DNA of 64,000 bases. Source: Colius striatus. Its lineage: Eukaryota > Chordata > Aves > Coliiformes > Coliidae. The translations under genes were made by a program, and so were the position numbers. Of the stretch, positions 60,000 to 64,000 are shown piece by piece. Each line of letters opens with the position of its first letter. Positions within the stretch are counted from its first letter, which is position 1. The DNA lies in NCBI RefSeq assembly GCF_028858725.1, contig NC_084790.1:84214506-84278505 (forward strand). Reading direction: 5' to 3'. Below the pieces are notes generated by a model. That model was not told the DNA's origin. It saw nothing but the letters and a program-made list of their open reading frames with translations, and did no database searches.

Positions 60000-62190
60000 C
60001 TAGGACTACATCCAGTACATCCATACAAGCACTGACTTTTCCCACAGCTGTTTGCTCTACTGAAACAGGGGACACCTAAATAAACTCTCCAGGCCTCCCA
60101 CAAACACACTGCATATAGTTAAAAACCAAACCCATAGCCTACGGGTGCTCCCAGCATTGCAGCAATGACACTAATCAGTATTATATCTCAATATGAATTA
60201 GAAACAGTGTTAAAACCTAGGCAATCTGAGATGACTGGGTTGAAAAGTAGAGGGTTTTTTGTGTGTGCTGTGTTTAAAGGGATAAACTTTATTAAAACAG
60301 GTAGGGGTTTATTCATTGTCTTTCCTATCCCATAGCCATTTATTTTTTAATGCAACACTAGAGAAAGTGGATGCTAAAAATACAGTGGGGTGGTGCCTGC
60401 ACCCATCTCCTGTTAGGTTCTGGAACTGTTAAAGCACAGAGACTCACAGGCTGCCCCATAACTGCTCTGCTGCCCATAAATATATGGTCTCTGGTTCCAA
60501 GAGGTTCTGAATTGGACATTTACTCTATTGGAAAAGAACCCATACATGTGGGTTCTTCATGTCTACACTTTCTGTGCAGCTAATTGACAAAACAGAGCTT
60601 CAATGGGCAACAATCTTTCTCTCTGTTATGTCAAGACATACAGTGGAGTATTAACTAAAGTGATGTCAGACTCAGTAAATCTGTTTTATGTATAGACGAA
60701 ATGTAAATCACAGATCAGATTTTTCTGCTTTATTTTCATATTCTAATCAGTTTTGATGATGAAATACGTGTTAATTAGTTTTGCTTGCCTATACCAGGGT
60801 GATACACCTACAGTTTGGTTAAAGCACAGCAGGGAAATGTTTAGTTTGCTATACAGTTGTTTACTTGACCATTATTATGTGTATCAAGTGATGTCTATTG
60901 AATGTAAGGCCTGGATAATGAGTGCCTTGGCAAGGTTTCTTTGTTGGCTGTTCAGCTGTTTGGGGACACCTTGATCCTGCCAAGCAGCATTGTTCAGATT
61001 TAACCCCTGCAGATTTAATCACCTGAACTTTTGCGGGGATTCCCCAGTCCTCAACACAGCCTCCCTGACTGTGGGCATGCATTTGTCTTCAAGGACAGTT
61101 TTAAAGATTCGTGCACAAACATATGGTGAAAATAACACTGAAGTTTGTGTTCTAAGGATTGAAGACTTGGCCTCTTTATCCATTAAAACAGTAGCAAATC
61201 ACATATGATGATACCACTGCCCCTTTAAGAGACATGGTAGAAAACTCTCTCCAGTGAAACAAAGCCAAGAACTCAGGCTGTTCTCTCATCAGGAATATGA
61301 TCTTGGAAACCTAATTGGAATGGCTTGGATCTTACCTTCAATTACAGGAACTTCTCTTTCAGAGCCATAAACCAGAAGTACCCAGTGATGGAAAATGAAT
61401 GCATTACCTACTCTACTACCACATTAAGGCCATAAACTTAAAAGTGTAGTAAATATAAAGTAAATAAAGTGTAGTAGGAGACAACCTAAGTTGGATGCAG
61501 GAACATTAAGCTGATCTACTTCAGAAACTTCATGTTTTGTGGCACAAATTTAATAAAAAATGTATGCATTAAATTATATGCTGAATAGGATGAATGTCAG
61601 TGTAATTAACTGAGCACTTAACATACCCTAATGTCCTATTTTTGCTTAGAAGATCCTTGAGGTAAAGACCTACTGAAAGAAGAGAGTTTTAAGAGGTGTG
61701 TGTGCAGTGGAAGACACCTAGCAAAGGTAGCTTGAAGGAACAGAAGACTTGGCTTACACCACTTTGGGAAAGTGCAAGAAGAGGGCTGGAGAGATATTCC
61801 TGAGTGGTAACACAGTTGCACCAAAAGGATAAAGCCTTTTTCTAGAGAACATGGTTTTGAGGATGAGATGCTAAGGAAGCATAGCATGACAGTGAAAAAT
61901 CTCACAGTTGGCCTGGTGTAAACGAGTAGCTGCTGGTCTCCATCAGGCAGGACATGGGGAGAGGCTGTGCCTGCAACTGCCTGACTTGAAGCATTCACAT
62001 ACCAGAGGACAGGGTGTTTCCAGAGGATTTTCTTTCACCACTCTGTCCTGCTTTGTGTCCCATCACGGCTGTCACTAAGCAAGCCTTCTGCATGCCTTGA
62101 TTTCCACTGCATCTCTCTTCAGGGGTTTTTCCTTTCACATCTCCAGCTGGGCTGAAGCCAAACAGCCTCCCACAGGTACAGCTCACAGTA
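60000..62190. other. Intergenic between the split CR1 and the KATNAL2 CpG island
   Basis: AT-rich, low in repeats. The ORF at 61636-61998 (minus) and others have no supporting signals. Confidence 0.5.
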
Positions 62191-62520
62191 ATTCATACCC
62201 TGAACCCCGAAGGCTGCAGCCATCGGGCCGCCGAGTTCCACAGCGGCTTTTGGGTGCTCTGTGGCCCTCTCACAGCCCTCAGGACCAGCACACAGGCCGT
62301 CTCCATTTCAAGGCCCACTGGCGCCCTCGATGCGAAAGGCAGACCAATGTGCTGCTTGTGGGGCGCACCTGGGCTGCCCGGGTGAGCTGGGTGTCTGTAA
62401 CAGGCGGCTGGGCTGCCGTGGCTCGGTTCGGTCCGCCTGCAGCCCCTGAGCCCAACGCCGCCATCACTCTCATCACAGCCCGACGGCGACCCCAACGCGC
62501 GCCAGGTGAGCCTAGCGCCG

Positions 62521-62612
62521 ATTGGCCAGCAGCACTGCTAGCCCCGCCTTTCCTCCCTACGTTGATTGGCTCAGTCTTTAAACTGCCACTCCTCTGCTCC
62601 GCTCGTGATTGG
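62521..62612 (-). promoter_or_regulatory. Three evenly spaced CCAAT boxes
   Basis: ATTGG on the plus strand (CCAAT on the minus) at 62521-62525, 62565-62569 and 62608-62612, with starts 44 and 43 bp apart, 180-270 bp upstream of the KATNAL2 ATG. GTCAATCAC follows at about 62634. NF-Y sites in such arrays are common in TATA-less promoters. Confidence 0.6.
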
Positions 62613-62791
62613 GCAGTCTTCCGGTCAATCACTCTCCGTGCGGCTTCTCGGTTGGCTGCGTGAGGGAGAAGGGGCGGGTCTCAGCCTGACGGCGCCCGGC
62701 GGCCTCCACCGGGCGGTGGATCGGGCTCTGCCGGCCGCTCGCTGTGAGTTTCCCCGCGGGCTGCAGCCGCCTACGGCCGGGGACCGCCGCG

Positions 62792-62842
62792 ATGGAGCTC
62801 TGCTGCCAGACGCTGAGATCCACCTACCGGGCGAGGGAGGCG
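62792..62842 (+). CDS. KATNAL2: KATNAL2 coding exon 1 (partial gene, continues beyond window)
   Basis: ATG in a CpG island followed by 17 codons, MELCCQTLRSTYRAREA, then GCG|GTGAGA. This matches the human KATNAL2 N-terminus (MEL..QTL...AREA) in length, pattern and exon end. KATNAL2 is a katanin-p60-like AAA ATPase linked to microtubule severing and sperm and ciliary biology; its N-terminal LisH-like region starts here and the ATPase domain lies off the right edge. Its head-to-head position with PIAS2 supports the call. No second exon is visible in the remaining 1.1 kb, which holds a CR1. Confidence 0.85.
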
Positions 62843-63349
62843 GTGAGAACCGGGCGGCCGCGCGTCCTCGTTACTATGGAAACGGGGAGCGGTTCTGCGC
62901 AGGCGTGTGGCGCGGCGCAGGCGCGCGGCGCGGGGCCGGGGTCGGTGGTTGTGGGTGCGCACGGCCGGGCTGGAGCCGGCTTGGGGCTGCAGCTGCGGTG
63001 GTGGTCCTGGCTCTCCTCAAGACTGGGAGCTTCTCACGGCCTCCTCGCTTCTCGTTTCCCTTCCTTTGGCGAGGGGGAAGGGCTGTTGCTTGCACCCGCT
63101 CCTCAGGGCAGGCGGCACCCGCTTGTTCCCCGCAGCCCCCGTCAGTTGCCCTGTTGTGCCAGGAGAGAGGACAAGTCGGTTTTCCATCCTCCTTCAGCTC
63201 GTTGTACGATGGCTCGGGGCTGTACTGTCCCTCCTTGCCTCCAGCGCGCGAGAGTGAGTCCAGCTCCAGTAAGCCCAGAAGCAACGGGAGTTCGCTGAAT
63301 TTAACCTGTTCTTTTGCCTCCATCTACTGGCCAAATTCGCAGAATCGCG

Positions 63350-63665
63350 TAACCACTGAGATTGGAAAAGCCCTTTAAGCTCAACTGTTCCCCCAGCACT
63401 GCCACGGCCAGCACTTAACCCGTGTCCCTCAGCCCCACAGCTATACTTTGGGCTTTGGAATCCACCACTGCTCTGGACAGTCTTTTGGGGAAGAAATCGT
63501 TCCTCATCTCCAATCTAAACCTCTCCTGGGGCAACTTGAGGCCATTTCTTCTTGTCCTGTCTCTTGTAGCTTGAGAGCAGAGACTGACCCTCTCCTGGCC
63601 ACAACTTCCTATCAGGGAGTTACAGAGACCAAGAAGGTCTCCCCAGAGCCGAGGGTGGTTTTGAC
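63350..63665 (-). mobile_element. CR1 (second subfamily), reverse, KATNAL2 intron 1
   Basis: 'GATTGGAAAAGCCCTTTAAG' followed by 'CCCCCAGCACTGCCACGGCC' and RT-distal remnants. It starts about 500 bp after the KATNAL2 donor. Confidence 0.85.
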
Positions 63666-64000
63666 TAGTGAATGCAGAACTATTTGTGGGCATATGATGT
63701 CTAGCTCAAGCACTCGTCTCCCTAAGCTGTACCCCTGCATTTGCATTGGTTTACTTTGTAAGATGACTTCTCTATAGCCTTTTGGCTGAGAAGATCAAAG
63801 TTTATAGTTTGAGTTTGGAGTAGAAGGAAGTGTCCATGTCCCACAAGAGGGACAGAGGTTTGGAGGGTACTTTTTTAATGCCAGTGACTAAGGAACAACC
63901 TGAAGCTGCCAAGAGGATTTTTGATTCTTACTCTAAGGCTCTTGACTTCTGTGGAGAGAACCTAGGTAGTTAATTTCTCTTTTCTGAACTGCACTATTCC

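Larger units (their letters stand above)
62200..63300 (+). promoter_or_regulatory. CpG island and promoter of KATNAL2
   Basis: G+C- and CpG-rich stretch around the KATNAL2 start, with ATTGG (reverse CCAAT, NF-Y type) at 62521, 62565 and 62608. No TATA box is seen near the ATG. Confidence 0.75.

Noticed and set aside
62566-63378. 270-codon ORF crossing the KATNAL2 start
   Set aside because: It is in a different frame from the KATNAL2-like MELCCQTL exon, and its openness is explained by CpG-island composition.
1-64000. CRISPR arrays, rRNA, operons or prophage-like systems
   Set aside because: The sequence is a vertebrate nuclear locus. The only regular short repeats are a minisatellite, a microsatellite and LTR-internal units.
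1-64000. ST8SIA5 exons
   Set aside because: Expected next to PIAS2 from human gene order, but neither its N-terminal exon nor sialyl-motif exons could be found in any frame.

Overview
The window is bird genomic DNA, almost certainly nuclear. It is AT-rich, has large introns and three isolated CpG islands, and is packed with 5'-truncated CR1 LINE copies whose 3' ends carry the typical 'ATTCTGTGATTCT' tail. It also holds several avian-type LTRs. The one long gene is a complete PIAS2 (SUMO E3 ligase PIASx) on the minus strand. I rebuilt it as 14 coding exons, from the ATG at 55487 to the stop at 26522, with every splice phase matching. The reading frame is 622 codons, one more than I recall for the human protein. 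A one-exon piece of KATNAL2 (katanin-like AAA ATPase) starts on the plus strand at 62792 and runs off the right edge. The PIAS2-KATNAL2 head-to-head order is that of human 18q21, which suggests a Z-linked avian segment (inference from synteny).

Layout. 1-18.5 kb is repeat-strewn and I see no supportable gene there. 18.6-19.5 kb is a CpG island that could fire in both directions. From 19.6 to about 26.2 kb I see an unrecognised plus-strand spliced gene. Its exons are 19644-19693, 22495-22604, 24890-24955 and probably 25634 onward. They join in phase, and the gene would end tail-to-tail against PIAS2. 26.5-55.5 kb is PIAS2. Its introns hold CR1 copies, a 20-bp minisatellite, a solo LTR with a perfect 5-bp target duplication (52202-52933), and an isolated open plus-strand exon-like segment (53869-53987). 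The CpG-island promoter of PIAS2 lies at about 54.9-55.8 kb and includes a 17-residue upstream ORF that stops 3 nt before the PIAS2 start. 56-62 kb holds a CR1 split by an LTR. It also holds a second unrecognised candidate, a small Lys/Arg-rich minus-strand gene at about 58.4-57.3 kb with its own GC box and TATA box. 62.2-63.3 kb is the KATNAL2 CpG island, with three evenly spaced CCAAT boxes.

How the genes relate. PIAS2 is a nuclear SUMO ligase and transcriptional co-regulator. KATNAL2 is a microtubule-severing ATPase relative. They are divergent neighbours, and nothing in the sequence shows joint control. The two unrecognised spliced candidates (plus 19.6-26 kb, minus 58.4-57.3 kb) and the orphan exon at 53.9 kb are the parts most worth a second look.
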